This document shows positions 1 through 9,206 of a DNA stretch of 64,000 bases, piece after piece. This stretch comes from Chitinophagaceae bacterium (GTDB taxonomy: Bacteria > Bacteroidota > Bacteroidia > Chitinophagales > Chitinophagaceae): assembly GCA_017307755.1 (NCBI GenBank), contig JAFKGQ010000011.1:124001-188000 (forward strand), given 5' to 3'. The notes beneath the pieces are model-generated. The model did no database searches, was not told the DNA's origin, and was given only the letters and a program-made list of their open reading frames with translations. Within the stretch, counting starts at the first letter, position 1, and each line of letters begins with the position of its first letter. The position numbers were made by a program, and so were the translations under genes.

Positions 1-683
1 TTCATTTTTGGATAGTTGACATTAAAATAGGGTATGCGCCCGCTGGCATCTTCAGGTACATTGATGATCATCTGGCTGACGACAGGCTTGAGATCCTTCC
101 GCCAGTCAAAGACCACACCATCCCGTATATTATAATCTTTCACACTCCTTACTTCCACCACCAGCTGCCGGCCTGGAGCCTGGAATTGCCCGACGAACCC
201 ATATGGCCTTTTTGCGCCATATTGCTGCTCAAGCCGGGGGATCTTCGACCAGGGAATAGTTTCGACGCTGTCATTTTCCACCACGTGATAAATATAGTCA
301 CTGATATTATCCTTGTTGATGCCCATTGCGATGAGGATCGCAGGCGAGCTGTCAGAGATAAGATAACTGGTATATGAGCGGGAGATCGATTTTATCGGGG
401 TGCCATAGTAATCCTTGACGGAAGAATCAAGCTTTACTCCCAAAAAAAGGGGCGACTTTGGTACTTTGTCCTTTCCCGCTCCCACATCTGTCGCTTTCAT
501 AAAGTCCCAAACCCCGTCCACATCCCAGTCCCGGGCCGTAAAGGTTGCAGGTTGACGCACCATCATCCGGGTGTCGGTGCTCACAAATTCAAAATGTATT
601 GTACGGTCAAAAATATAGCCGTAGCGTTGACCAAAAGCCCCGAAGGAAAGACAACACACAGCCGGCAGGATAATCCTTTTCAT
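1..683 (-). CDS. Exported protein of unknown function, C-terminus cut by the window edge
   Basis: The reading frame is open from an ATG at 683 to the left edge, so only the first 227 residues are present. Residues 1-19 (MKRIILPAVCCLSFGAFGQ) form a signal peptide with a signal peptidase I-like end, so the product is exported or anchored in the envelope. The rest is a soluble, mixed alpha/beta sequence rich in Asp and Tyr with no motif I can assign. The N-terminal style resembles the sensor region of some Bacteroidota LytS-type histidine kinases, but no kinase residues are in view. It is divergent from the molybdenum enzyme gene at 801, with 117 bp between the two starts that must hold both promoters. 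The frame is clearly coding; the function is not established. Confidence 0.7.
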   Translation of the reverse strand, partial: MKRIILPAVCCLSFGAFGQRYGYIFDRTIHFEFVSTDTRMMVRQPATFTARDWDVDGVWDFMKATDVGAGKDKVPKSPLFLGVKLDSSVKDYYGTPIKSISRSYTSYLISDSSPAILIAMGINKDNISDYIYHVVENDSVETIPWSKIPRLEQQYGAKRPYGFVGQFQAPGRQLVVEVRSVKDYNIRDGVVFDWRKDLKPVVSQMIINVPEDASGRIPYFNVNYPKM

Positions 684-800
684 ACTGTAAAATATTAATT
701 ATCCTGCAAATAACTCCCCGGACGCCAGGGGAACAACCACCAATGAGAATCCGGTTCGAACAATCGAGAATTTGATCATATTACTTAACTTCGGTAAGCC

Positions 801-2978
801 ATGCAAACCTCGAGGAGAACTTTTATAAAAACTACCGGATGCCTCACCATCGGATTCTTTCTCGGCGGTGAGGCATTCAAATCAACCTCTCTGGCCGGCC
901 CCATCACTCCTTCCCTCTCCGGAGGCCACCCATCCTCCCCTTTCGAAGATCCCATCAACGCCTGGCTCGAAGTATTAGCCGATGGCAGGATACGGGTGCT
1001 CACAGGTAAGCTGGAACTGGGACAAGGCATCACCACAGCCGTGGCACAGGTGGCGGCAGAAGAGCTGAACATGGAAATGACACAGGTAGAAGTGACAATG
1101 GCCGAAACGGGCCGCACACCCAACGAAGGCTATACAGCCGGTAGTAATTCCATCGAGAGCAGCGCCATGTCCATCCGCCGGGCTGCCGCGGCCGCAAGGG
1201 AACAACTATTACAACTGGCAGCGGAAAAACTACATACACCCGCCACGGAACTGCAGATCCACAATGGAAAGATTAGCACAAAAGACCATACTCATACCCT
1301 CACTTTCTCGGAAATCCTTGACAACAAACAACTACAAGGAGAGATCCCCGGAGAAGTGACCCTAAAACCAAAAGAAACCTACACGATCGTAGGCAAGGCC
1401 ACCCCCAGGGAGGACACAGCAAAAATTACAAAAGGCGACCCCATATACGTACATGACCTGCGCTTCCCCGGTATGGTCCACGCCCGCATAGTCCGTCCCC
1501 CGGTCTATGGCGCAAAACTCCTCCATGCGGAAGAAGTCCCCGGCATACTAAAGACCGTGATCAACGGCAGCTTCCTCGCCGTCATCGCCGCCGGCGAATA
1601 CGAGGCCATACAAGCCCAGCGCCTGGCCCGGGAAAAAGCAAAATGGTCCGACGTCCCGCCCCTGCCAAAGATCGATGCCGATTACCTGCAATCCCTCCCC
1701 GCAAACACAGAGCAAGTCACCCAAAAGGGAACTCCAGGCAATATCACCCCCACTCTCAAAACCCGCTATTTCAAACCCTACATCATGCACGGCGCCACCG
1801 GCCCCTCCTGCGCCATCGCCTTTTACGACAACACTACTCTCCACATCTGGACACACAGCCAGGGCGTATATCCATTACGGGAGTCAGTGGCAAAGATGCT
1901 CCGCATCTCCGTTGATAACATACATATAAAAGGAGTACCCGGGGCAGGTTGTTATGGGCACAATGGCGCGGATGACGCCGCTGCTGACGCCGCCCTGCTG
2001 GCCATGGCCTATCCCGGCAAACACATCCGGGTACAGTGGATGCGCGAAGAAGAGAATGCATGGGAACCCTATGGCAGCGCAATGGTGATGGAACTGGCGG
2101 CACACCTGGATCAGACGACAGGCAGGATCATCCATTGGCAGCACGATCTTTGGTCCGACACCCATGGCGCCAGACCAGGCGGTAATGCGGACAACCTCCT
2201 GCCCGCCCGCTATATCGAACAACCCTTTCTAAAAAAACCATCCGGCTTTAGCGGCGGAGCCTATCGCAACGCCACGCCCTACTATGCCATCCCAGATCAA
2301 CTGGTCCGGGCGCATTTTTTCGACGGCCCCTTAAGAACCTCCTCCCTCCGCAGCCTGGGCGCCTACGCCAATATTTTTGCCATCGAATCTTTTATGGACG
2401 AACTGGCGGAAAAAGCAGGCAAAGACCCCTTCGAATTCCGGCTCATGCACCTGGTGGATCAACGAGCCACAGATGTCCTCGAAAAACTGCGAACCATAAC
2501 CTCAAACCAACAAACAAGCCATACAGGAGCCATCGGCATCGCCTTCTCCCGCTATGAGAACACAAAATCCTACTGCGCCGTAGCCGCCCGGGTAACCACC
2601 AGCCTAAAAAACTCCCTCCCCCGGTTGGAAAAAATGTGGGCGGTCATCGATGCCGGTGAGGCCATCAACCTCGATGGGATAAAAAACACCATCGAAGGAG
2701 GAATGATACAGTCAGCAAGTTGGACATTATATGAAGAGGTAAAATTCAACGAACGTCAGATCACCAGTCTTAATTGGAACAATTATCCCATCGCCCGCTT
2801 CCCGCAAGCCCCGGACGTGGAAGTGATTGTGATCGACCGCCCCTCCGAAAAAGCCGTCGGCGCTGGCGAGGCGGCCCAGGGCCCTGCCGCCGCCGCCATT
2901 GTCAATGCTATCCACCGGGCCACCGGTAAAAGAATACGCCATCTGCCCGTTGCTAAAGCATTCTCCCACCCGGCTTAG
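801..2978 (+). CDS. Tat-exported molybdopterin-binding subunit, xanthine dehydrogenase/isoquinoline 1-oxidoreductase beta type
   Basis: The 725-residue product fits the large, molybdenum-cofactor subunit of the xanthine oxidase family, IorB subtype, which hydroxylates aldehydes or N-heterocycles. A twin-arginine signal (SRRTFIK, residues 4-10) followed by a hydrophobic stretch indicates folded export to the periplasm. The N-terminal cofactor domain (LTGKLELGQG, about residue 70), the hammerhead domain (about 195-260) and the C-terminal GAGEAAQGPAAAA segment with the presumed catalytic Glu are all present. Family members normally pair with a [2Fe-2S] small subunit and often a cytochrome; neither is next to it here, so partners must be encoded elsewhere. 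Its 3' end overlaps the convergent gene at 2953 by 26 bp. The family call is firm; the substrate is unknown. Confidence 0.88.
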   Translation: MQTSRRTFIKTTGCLTIGFFLGGEAFKSTSLAGPITPSLSGGHPSSPFEDPINAWLEVLADGRIRVLTGKLELGQGITTAVAQVAAEELNMEMTQVEVTMAETGRTPNEGYTAGSNSIESSAMSIRRAAAAAREQLLQLAAEKLHTPATELQIHNGKISTKDHTHTLTFSEILDNKQLQGEIPGEVTLKPKETYTIVGKATPREDTAKITKGDPIYVHDLRFPGMVHARIVRPPVYGAKLLHAEEVPGILKTVINGSFLAVIAAGEYEAIQAQRLAREKAKWSDVPPLPKIDADYLQSLPANTEQVTQKGTPGNITPTLKTRYFKPYIMHGATGPSCAIAFYDNTTLHIWTHSQGVYPLRESVAKMLRISVDNIHIKGVPGAGCYGHNGADDAAADAALLAMAYPGKHIRVQWMREEENAWEPYGSAMVMELAAHLDQTTGRIIHWQHDLWSDTHGARPGGNADNLLPARYIEQPFLKKPSGFSGGAYRNATPYYAIPDQLVRAHFFDGPLRTSSLRSLGAYANIFAIESFMDELAEKAGKDPFEFRLMHLVDQRATDVLEKLRTITSNQQTSHTGAIGIAFSRYENTKSYCAVAARVTTSLKNSLPRLEKMWAVIDAGEAINLDGIKNTIEGGMIQSASWTLYEEVKFNERQITSLNWNNYPIARFPQAPDVEVIVIDRPSEKAVGAGEAAQGPAAAAIVNAIHRATGKRIRHLPVAKAFSHPA

Positions 2979-3606
2979 GAAAGCGCCTATAACAATAAAC
3001 CATAAACCCAATGGCGATCAACGTCCCAAAAGTCGAAGGAAGAAATTGACTGTAAGGCTGATATTGAGGAAGCACCGTCCCCACAAACGCAGATAGTATC
3101 CCACTAAACGCGCTCACCATCTTCAGGATGTGCTCATAAAGCCATAGGCTACCATACCGGTCCCTCGGGATCAGGTACCGCACAAAATCATACGCGATCA
3201 CCAGTGATAAATATCCCACCGTACTGTAAATGATCACGGGCGACCAGATCATACCGATGGACCTGAAATAATAAAGGAAATAAACAACTGTTATCAACGT
3301 AACCCCAGCCACCATCATATCCAATATCCGGGGCTGATTCGATTTGAATCTTATGATACGATAGCCCGAAAAACCTAAATAGGCGCTCAACATGGTAATG
3401 ATAAGCAGAAATGTATTCCTCCCAAAAACAAAAACCCCTATCAAACCCGTAAGTATCACCACCGAAAGCACCGCCAGAAACCACCGGCCCGTCTTCTTAT
3501 GCTTCTCTCCTCCCTTTTTTGTCAAAAGAGCCATTACTCCCAATAACAAACCCAGGGACCCCGCCGTAACATGCACAATAATATTTGTAAGATGTATGGG
3601 TGTCAT
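2953..3606 (-). CDS. Polytopic membrane protein, last gene of the biosynthetic operon
   Basis: The product is a 217-residue membrane protein with about seven hydrophobic helices and short loops, resembling DUF2306-type membrane proteins. I chose the ATG at 3606 (MTPIHLTN) because it lies one base after the stop of the upstream ATP-grasp gene; an ATG at 3639 would overlap that gene by 32 bp. The spacing implies co-transcription and coupled translation with the cluster. The C-terminus (RFPKPGGRML) is basic and probably cytoplasmic. A role in product handling, self-protection or export is possible from context alone. There is no catalytic motif that I recognise. Confidence 0.75.
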   Translation of the reverse strand: MTPIHLTNIIVHVTAGSLGLLLGVMALLTKKGGEKHKKTGRWFLAVLSVVILTGLIGVFVFGRNTFLLIITMLSAYLGFSGYRIIRFKSNQPRILDMMVAGVTLITVVYFLYYFRSIGMIWSPVIIYSTVGYLSLVIAYDFVRYLIPRDRYGSLWLYEHILKMVSAFSGILSAFVGTVLPQYQPYSQFLPSTFGTLIAIGFMVYCYRRFPKPGGRML

Positions 3607-3607
3607 A

Positions 3608-4810
3608 CTAATACTGTTCGAATGCTTTTCGTGCTTCACTTAGATAGTCGCTATGCGTAAATTCCGCATACTCCATCATCCCGGCACATAACTCCTCCAC
3701 ACTATCATAGCTCATGATAATATTGGACTTGATGGGCAGCAAAGGCATCCACGTGATGGGTTTTATATAGCTTATATGCGGATCCCGCCGCAGACGTTCC
3801 AACAGCTCGCCTTCCGGCAGGACGGTCAACGGCAGTTGCAACGCATATTTCCGCACGCCATTCCCCCGCCGCTCACCAAGGCTCCCCGTCATGGCCGCAT
3901 GCGTCAGTTGCCGGTATACATTCACCCCTCCCGCTGCCTTGCAAAGCCGGGTGATCCCCGATATCCTGGGGTTTATCTCCATCACATACGGCTCCCCGTT
4001 CGTAATGATAAACTCAAACTCCGCCGCCCCCTGCAGCTGGAGCTTTTCAACGGCGTCCCCGACGATGGAAATGATCTTTTCCTCCAACGGGGTACCCGCC
4101 TTATAGGGCGATATCCTTGGTCTGTAAGCAGGATGCTCGACAATGTTCTGTCTCGTCTCTCCTTTATATACCATCGGCTGAAAATACATTTCCCCCTTCC
4201 AGGCAATTACTTCCATGCTTACTTCCGATCCCGGCAGGAATGGTTCGGCAAAAAGCCCTTTTTCAAAATTCCGGATAACATGCCGCTTTAGCTCGTCGGC
4301 ATTGTGGACGATCCGCACTCCCATGCCCGTATAACTTTTCCGCTCCTTGACGATCAACGGAAACCCGAACTCCTCCAGCAATTCCCCGACACCTTCGATG
4401 GTTTCGATGGCCCTTCCCGGTGTAACAGGGATATGATGATGCGCAAGTATTTCCTTTGTCAGCCACTTGTCAAATGTACATTCCATGGTGGCGGAAGAAT
4501 TGGCGACTATGTTCACAGGTATATTCCTGGTTTGTATATGGTCCTTTACCAGACTGTCTCTCACACCTTCCGGCTCTAAGAGCGAAATAGGCAATATGCC
4601 CCTAACGTCCTCGGATATCATTAGCCGGATGATATCGAAGTACGACAAATTGCCGCAGGTCCGGATATCCATCGTGCCTTCCGCCTCTTCCAGAGGCAGC
4701 CAGCTATGATAGCTTTTTGTCTGTACAAAGATGGGCTGCCACCCAAAGGACGCACACTCCTTTGCAATGTCATTGATCCCGTCTGTTTCTATCACAAGTA
4801 ACTTTTCCAT
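3608..4810 (-). CDS. ATP-grasp carboxylate-amine ligase, second of two in the cluster
   Basis: The 400-residue cytoplasmic protein belongs to the ATP-grasp family with a carbamoyl-phosphate-synthase-large-chain-like core. The N-terminal preATP-grasp domain spans about residues 1-110. The core follows, with a KERKSYTGMGVR nucleotide-binding segment near residue 155 and the metal-binding strand EFEFIITNGEPYVMEINPRISG near residue 270. Such enzymes activate a carboxylate as acyl-phosphate and join it to an amine or thiol. It lies 9 bp after the other ATP-grasp gene, so the pair probably acts in sequence, for example adding amino acids to each other or to the cluster's carrier protein. The second possibility follows the butirosin BtrJ precedent and is inference. 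Substrates cannot be read from the sequence. Confidence 0.85.
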   Translation of the reverse strand: MEKLLVIETDGINDIAKECASFGWQPIFVQTKSYHSWLPLEEAEGTMDIRTCGNLSYFDIIRLMISEDVRGILPISLLEPEGVRDSLVKDHIQTRNIPVNIVANSSATMECTFDKWLTKEILAHHHIPVTPGRAIETIEGVGELLEEFGFPLIVKERKSYTGMGVRIVHNADELKRHVIRNFEKGLFAEPFLPGSEVSMEVIAWKGEMYFQPMVYKGETRQNIVEHPAYRPRISPYKAGTPLEEKIISIVGDAVEKLQLQGAAEFEFIITNGEPYVMEINPRISGITRLCKAAGGVNVYRQLTHAAMTGSLGERRGNGVRKYALQLPLTVLPEGELLERLRRDPHISYIKPITWMPLLPIKSNIIMSYDSVEELCAGMMEYAEFTHSDYLSEARKAFEQY

Positions 4811-4819
4811 ACATATATA

Positions 4820-6067
4820 TTATTCGATGACGTATTTTAAACATTTTTCGGCCTGGAGGAGATGCTCCCTGACTTCCTGGTAGCTTCTTCCCGCAATGGT
4901 GATATAGGCCAGCCTGTTCGTTCTCCCCTTTGGCGGCCGGGCGATATATTCGTCCTTTCTCCCAAAGATCCTTTTTGTAATGATCCCGGGTATCCGGCGC
5001 AGACCTTCTTCATCAAACGACGCTTCTTTCAGGACTCCTTCCTTGTCTGCCTGTATAAACCTTATGCCCGCCACCTTGTTCCGTGTCTGCTGAAGGACCA
5101 GGTTTTCATTCAGACCGCTTTTGAACACATATCCATAAGGATCATAGCCCTTCGACAGATTCACCAGCGTCGGGATGGCATCCCCTCCCAGCCTGGAGGC
5201 CACTTCCATGATAAAGACCCCCTTGGAGGTGATCCGCGCTTCCATGTGGACGCCCCCATATCGGATGTTCAATGCCTCCACCGCCCTGATCCCTGCCTCA
5301 TGGATCTCTTTTTCAATTTCCTCGGACAGTTGAGCAGGATGGATATGCATGATCTCGTTAAAAAAAGGCTCTTCCTCCGTCATCTTTTCCGTAATACCCA
5401 TGATATGCAGCCGGCCCGCCGAAACAACAGCCTCCCAGCTGATCTCCGGCCCGGAGACATACTCCTCCACCAATAGTTCCGAAAAACAAGTCTTGGCTAT
5501 CCGCCGGTTATCCTCCATCATCGCCTCATACAGCGCTTTGAGGTCCCGCTCGCCTTCCAGCTTGAGGACGCCCTCGCTGGCCATACCGTCCAACGGCTTG
5601 ACCACACAGGGATAACCTATCTCCCTTACTGCTGACAGGAACTCCTCATAGCTCCCCACCTTTATAAAGGCAGGGACGTGCAGCCCTTTAGCCGCCAATG
5701 CTCGCCGCATAGCATACTTATTCCTCGTGAGAAAGGCCGTTTCCTCCGAATTGCCGTTGAGGTCAAATCGTTTGGTAATCCTGGCGGCCAGCTCCACATA
5801 TTCCTCAAAGAAGTTGATGATCGCCGAAAAAGGACGTTCGGCAAAACAAGCATCCAAAGCCTTGAAAAACGGCCCGTCCTCATCCTTATAATGTTCCGGA
5901 TGAGGGATATAGATCACATTCCTGATAAATGGATAGTTCTCCAGCTCTTCTTTCTGCACATTTCCGGCGATGGTTATCTCCATGTCCGTATGCTCGATCA
6001 CTTTCATCAATGCCGCAAAAGTTTCTTCGAATTGTTTGAAAGGCATGAGCGCCACTAAATGCTTCAT
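4820..6067 (-). CDS. ATP-grasp ligase, L-amino-acid-ligase-like, first of two in the cluster
   Basis: The 415-residue protein has a preATP-grasp domain (about 1-115), an ATP-grasp core (about 116-310) with CVVKPLDGMASEGV and the metal-binding IMEVASRLGGD, and a C-terminal extension ending near residue 415. This layout is like the BacD/L-amino-acid ligase group, which couples free amino acids, although related enzymes load carrier proteins. It sits 35 bp after the ABC permease, the largest gap in the operon, and 9 bp before the other ATP-grasp gene. The two proteins are clearly divergent, so they likely handle different substrates. A peptide-bond or amide-bond step in the cluster's product is a good inference; the partners are unknown. 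Confidence 0.85.
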   Translation of the reverse strand: MKHLVALMPFKQFEETFAALMKVIEHTDMEITIAGNVQKEELENYPFIRNVIYIPHPEHYKDEDGPFFKALDACFAERPFSAIINFFEEYVELAARITKRFDLNGNSEETAFLTRNKYAMRRALAAKGLHVPAFIKVGSYEEFLSAVREIGYPCVVKPLDGMASEGVLKLEGERDLKALYEAMMEDNRRIAKTCFSELLVEEYVSGPEISWEAVVSAGRLHIMGITEKMTEEEPFFNEIMHIHPAQLSEEIEKEIHEAGIRAVEALNIRYGGVHMEARITSKGVFIMEVASRLGGDAIPTLVNLSKGYDPYGYVFKSGLNENLVLQQTRNKVAGIRFIQADKEGVLKEASFDEEGLRRIPGIITKRIFGRKDEYIARPPKGRTNRLAYITIAGRSYQEVREHLLQAEKCLKYVIE

Positions 6068-6102
6068 ATCTTTTATTCTTTTTTATTAAACAATACCCCC
6101 TC

Positions 6103-7215
6103 CTACACCACCTGCTCCTCCCATTTAAAGGTCGTCACCGAAACCACCGTCACAACGACCAGGATGATAGCAAGTATCGAATAGTCGGAAAGATTTTCAT
6201 GGAATGATGCACTGTAATTCACGACGTTCCGTATGGCCCTGGCAAAATAGGTCAGGGGGTGCGCAACGGAGAACCACCGCAGTATCCTCGGCAGGGATTC
6301 CGTCGGAAGAAAGATCCCGCACAGAAAAGAGGCGGGAAAGTTTAGGAATCTGATAATGTTATTTCCCGAATCCACACTGGGCACAAGGTTGGCAATAACA
6401 ATGCCCAGCACGAGGAACAGGAGGCTGCATCCCGCGATCAACATGGCTATCTGCAGATAGTTGCCCGTAAAAGTATACCCAAACACAAGCCATGCGATAA
6501 GGATATACAATATCACTTGCAGAAAAAGCAGAAGCAAATAGCTGATGACAAAACCCGTCAGAAATTCATATTTTTTTAAGGGAGTGATCTTCAGCCGCTT
6601 CAATACATCTGCCTTTCTAAAGAACAGAAGAGAAGATGCCCCGGTGAACGCCAGCCCCATGATGGAGAACACTAGCACCGCCGGAAAAATGAACTTAAAA
6701 TAATCCAGGTTCCTGGCCTGGATCATCTGCGTCCCGATCCTGATCTGCCCGATCAGCTTGCTGGAATAAGCATTCGTATGCAGCACGGTCATTTGAAGCC
6801 CCGGCTCCAGCATTTTTATCCAGAACTCCTTTCCGGAATTGCCGTAAAGATTGATCTGCTCTTCTCCCGGCTGACGTCTGAATGAAGAATCCTTCAGGGA
6901 TTCAAAGGATTTATTCAGCCGTATCCCCGCAACCAGGTCCCCCTTCCGGATACCTTCCACCAGACCCGTCGTGTCATTGTACAACTTCACCTTCAGATTG
7001 GGTATCTGCTGAAGGACATCGACAAACTCATGGGAAAAGTCGGAATTCACCGTATCATAGATCCCCACGGTACCCACCTCGTCAAATCGATTGTTGACAA
7101 ACAGCCCCAGCATGATCATCAAAAAGGCGTTGAAAAAGAAGCTAAAAAAAAGATTCACCTTATCCCGCATGAACAGGATAAAAAAGACTCTTGCGATCTC
7201 TATGATATTTCTCAT
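6103..7215 (-). CDS. ABC-2 type exporter permease
   Basis: The 370-residue integral membrane protein has the ABC-2 layout: one helix near the N-terminus (about 18-40), a long extracytoplasmic domain (about 45-170), and five hydrophobic helices from about 175 to the C-terminus. It matches drug, lipid and polyketide exporters of the DrrB/YhhJ type. Its start overlaps the stop of the ATP-binding subunit by ATGA, which is strong evidence for a paired transporter. In this operon it most likely exports the finished product or moves a lipid-like intermediate across the inner membrane. The substrate is inferred only from its neighbours. Confidence 0.88.
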   Translation of the reverse strand: MRNIIEIARVFFILFMRDKVNLFFSFFFNAFLMIMLGLFVNNRFDEVGTVGIYDTVNSDFSHEFVDVLQQIPNLKVKLYNDTTGLVEGIRKGDLVAGIRLNKSFESLKDSSFRRQPGEEQINLYGNSGKEFWIKMLEPGLQMTVLHTNAYSSKLIGQIRIGTQMIQARNLDYFKFIFPAVLVFSIMGLAFTGASSLLFFRKADVLKRLKITPLKKYEFLTGFVISYLLLLFLQVILYILIAWLVFGYTFTGNYLQIAMLIAGCSLLFLVLGIVIANLVPSVDSGNNIIRFLNFPASFLCGIFLPTESLPRILRWFSVAHPLTYFARAIRNVVNYSASFHENLSDYSILAIILVVVTVVSVTTFKWEEQVV

Positions 7216-8150
7216 GCTGCACCTCCTTCCTGGTTGATCCCCGAAGAGGTATACATCATAAACACATCTTCCAGGCTCGAAGACCTTACGGATATATTAT
7301 GCACTTTCTTCCCCCGCGTTTTGATCCAGTGAAAAAATTCGTTTAGCGCCGACCCCAGCTCATAGGTATACAGAAAATATTGCCCGTCTACCGTCTTTAC
7401 TTTCCATCTGTCGTGGAGTTCTATCAGCTCGTATTCCGTAAGATCGTTTAACCCATCGATGACAATAGCCTTTTCATTGTTCAGCTCTTTTATCAGGTTG
7501 TCGGGTGTATCATAGGCAGCGATCTTGTGATCGCATAAGATGAGGATCTTATCGCAAAGCTCCTGGGCTTCTTCAAGATAATGAGTAGTGATCAATATGG
7601 TGACCCCTGCGGCCTTCAGCTCCTCGATGATGGACCATAGCTTTCGCCTGGCGATGGGATCCAGTCCGGTGGTCGGCTCATCCAGAAAAAGGATCTTAGG
7701 TTTGTTCAGGATGGCCAGACACAGGTTAAATCGCTGGTACTGTCCCCCGGAAAGATGCCTAACCCTTTTATGGCTCATATCCGCCAGGTCTACCTTGTCC
7801 AGCAGTACATGGACATCCGTCTTTACTTTGTAAAGAGTTTTGTACAGCCGCAATGTCTCCTTTAGGGTGATATCCCCCATAAGACTCGTTCTTTGCAGCT
7901 GTATGCCTATCTCCTGCTGGATGGCCTTGGGGTCATCCGCCAGCGATCTTCCCAGGACGGTGACCGTGCCGGACTGTATCCGTCTTAACCCCTCGATGGT
8001 TTCCAGCAGCGTGGTCTTACCCGCGCCGTTGGGTCCCACAAGACCTACCATTTCTCCCTGCCAGACCTTGAAAGATATATCCTCCAGGACAGCAGCGCCG
8101 CCATAGGCCTTGCTTAAGTGCGCGACTTCTATTACAGGTATTGTTTGCAT
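7212..8150 (-). CDS. ABC transporter ATP-binding protein of the cluster exporter
   Basis: The 312-residue ATPase has all canonical elements: Walker A (GPNGAGKTT, about residue 40), the Q-loop (QEIGIQLQ), the ABC signature (LSGGQYQR, about 139) and Walker B with the catalytic Glu (ILFLDEPTTGLDP). A C-terminal extension of about 90 residues is typical of DrrA/CcmA-like exporter ATPases. It follows the stop of the BtrH-like gene directly (TAAATG) and overlaps the permease by 4 bp. It powers the exporter encoded with it. Only the transported compound is unknown. Confidence 0.92.
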   Translation of the reverse strand: MQTIPVIEVAHLSKAYGGAAVLEDISFKVWQGEMVGLVGPNGAGKTTLLETIEGLRRIQSGTVTVLGRSLADDPKAIQQEIGIQLQRTSLMGDITLKETLRLYKTLYKVKTDVHVLLDKVDLADMSHKRVRHLSGGQYQRFNLCLAILNKPKILFLDEPTTGLDPIARRKLWSIIEELKAAGVTILITTHYLEEAQELCDKILILCDHKIAAYDTPDNLIKELNNEKAIVIDGLNDLTEYELIELHDRWKVKTVDGQYFLYTYELGSALNEFFHWIKTRGKKVHNISVRSSSLEDVFMMYTSSGINQEGGAA

Positions 8151-9206
8151 TTAATTCTTTAAAAGTTCTTTTTCTAATAGATCGATGGCAGCGATCTCTT
8201 TATCCCTGATCTCATCCAGCAGTTGGTGAAAGTCGGAATCCTCCTTCCACACTTCCCTGGCGCCGGGGTTCCTGATAAGCAATAGCATCTGTTTTTGAAA
8301 TTCCATCCACAGCCGTCCCAGGTATTGATAGGCGTCGGCGGACGCATGATAGCCGTCCCCGCCTATGAGCGCTGAAGCCTCGCGCAGAAATGTCGAGTAC
8401 TGTGTTCTGAAAGCCCCCTTGGTGGCATGACCATTGGTGACGGCCATGATAAACAGCCGCGCATTACCGGCGATCTCTTCATCCGTAAATATGTTCCTCC
8501 AATTTTGGACATTCGCCGCAAACCGCCTGATCGCCTCGATCCCGGACTTATGCGCCAGATGTTTCTCGGAGTATTTGAACACCTGGACCACCTTTCCGAT
8601 GGCCAGCTTTACGGATTGCGCATATGGATACAACGTGTCCGGGAAATAAAATTCGATATGTCTGTTGGCCGGCAAGGTGGGCCCGGAACACCTCGCGGTC
8701 GTAAAATCGTCCAGGTCCATCGTCATCAGGTCCAGCTGCGGACTGTCATAAAGAAATACCTTCCGCTCTTCCAGGTCATATCCTACCGCCACCACCATAT
8801 GGGAAGGGATATAGGCGACAAATTCCTTGGGTGTCCGCTTCATCAGCCCCTCGCAATACAAGGGGTCCAGCATGACAGGCACAGGCATTCCTTCATCCAG
8901 AAGGTCCAGCATCCGTGACAGGGCCTCTCCATTATCCACGATCTCAAACTCCTCGCCAAAAGTCCCCGTATTGCACAACAACGAATACAAGAGCTGGGAC
9001 GAGATAAATTCTATCCGGTAGTTCTTCTGCTCAGGGTCATACCCATAGGCAAATTGGAGCCCTGATCCCAGGCCGATGATCTGTTCGGGGGAATAATTCA
9101 ACCCTTTGTACCTGTATATGCCGCTTAACGCGGTCACCATGCACGATCCGCCCGGCTTGTGCGTATAATTGTTTAATTCTACCCTGGTTTGAATTGCTGC
9201 TTCCAT
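8151..9206 (-). CDS. BtrH N-terminal-domain protein (c), presumed acyl/aminoacyl transferase with full triad
   Basis: The 351-residue product has the BtrH N-terminal domain: a buried Cys in PGGSCMVTAL (Cys22), the GLGSGLQFAYGYD glycine segment, a His in IPSHMVVAVGYD (His136) and an Asp in FLYDSP (Asp154). Together these look like a papain-type Cys-His-Asp set. In butirosin biosynthesis BtrH moves the side chain from the carrier protein BtrI to the aminoglycoside amine. The helical C-terminal part (about 200-351) is common in this family. It is the last of three BtrH-like genes in the operon and shares one base with the stop of the preceding one (TAATG). Acyl transfer from the cluster ACP is the best inference; the acceptor is unknown. 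Confidence 0.85.
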   Translation of the reverse strand: MEAAIQTRVELNNYTHKPGGSCMVTALSGIYRYKGLNYSPEQIIGLGSGLQFAYGYDPEQKNYRIEFISSQLLYSLLCNTGTFGEEFEIVDNGEALSRMLDLLDEGMPVPVMLDPLYCEGLMKRTPKEFVAYIPSHMVVAVGYDLEERKVFLYDSPQLDLMTMDLDDFTTARCSGPTLPANRHIEFYFPDTLYPYAQSVKLAIGKVVQVFKYSEKHLAHKSGIEAIRRFAANVQNWRNIFTDEEIAGNARLFIMAVTNGHATKGAFRTQYSTFLREASALIGGDGYHASADAYQYLGRLWMEFQKQMLLLIRNPGAREVWKEDSDFHQLLDEIRDKEIAAIDLLEKELLKN

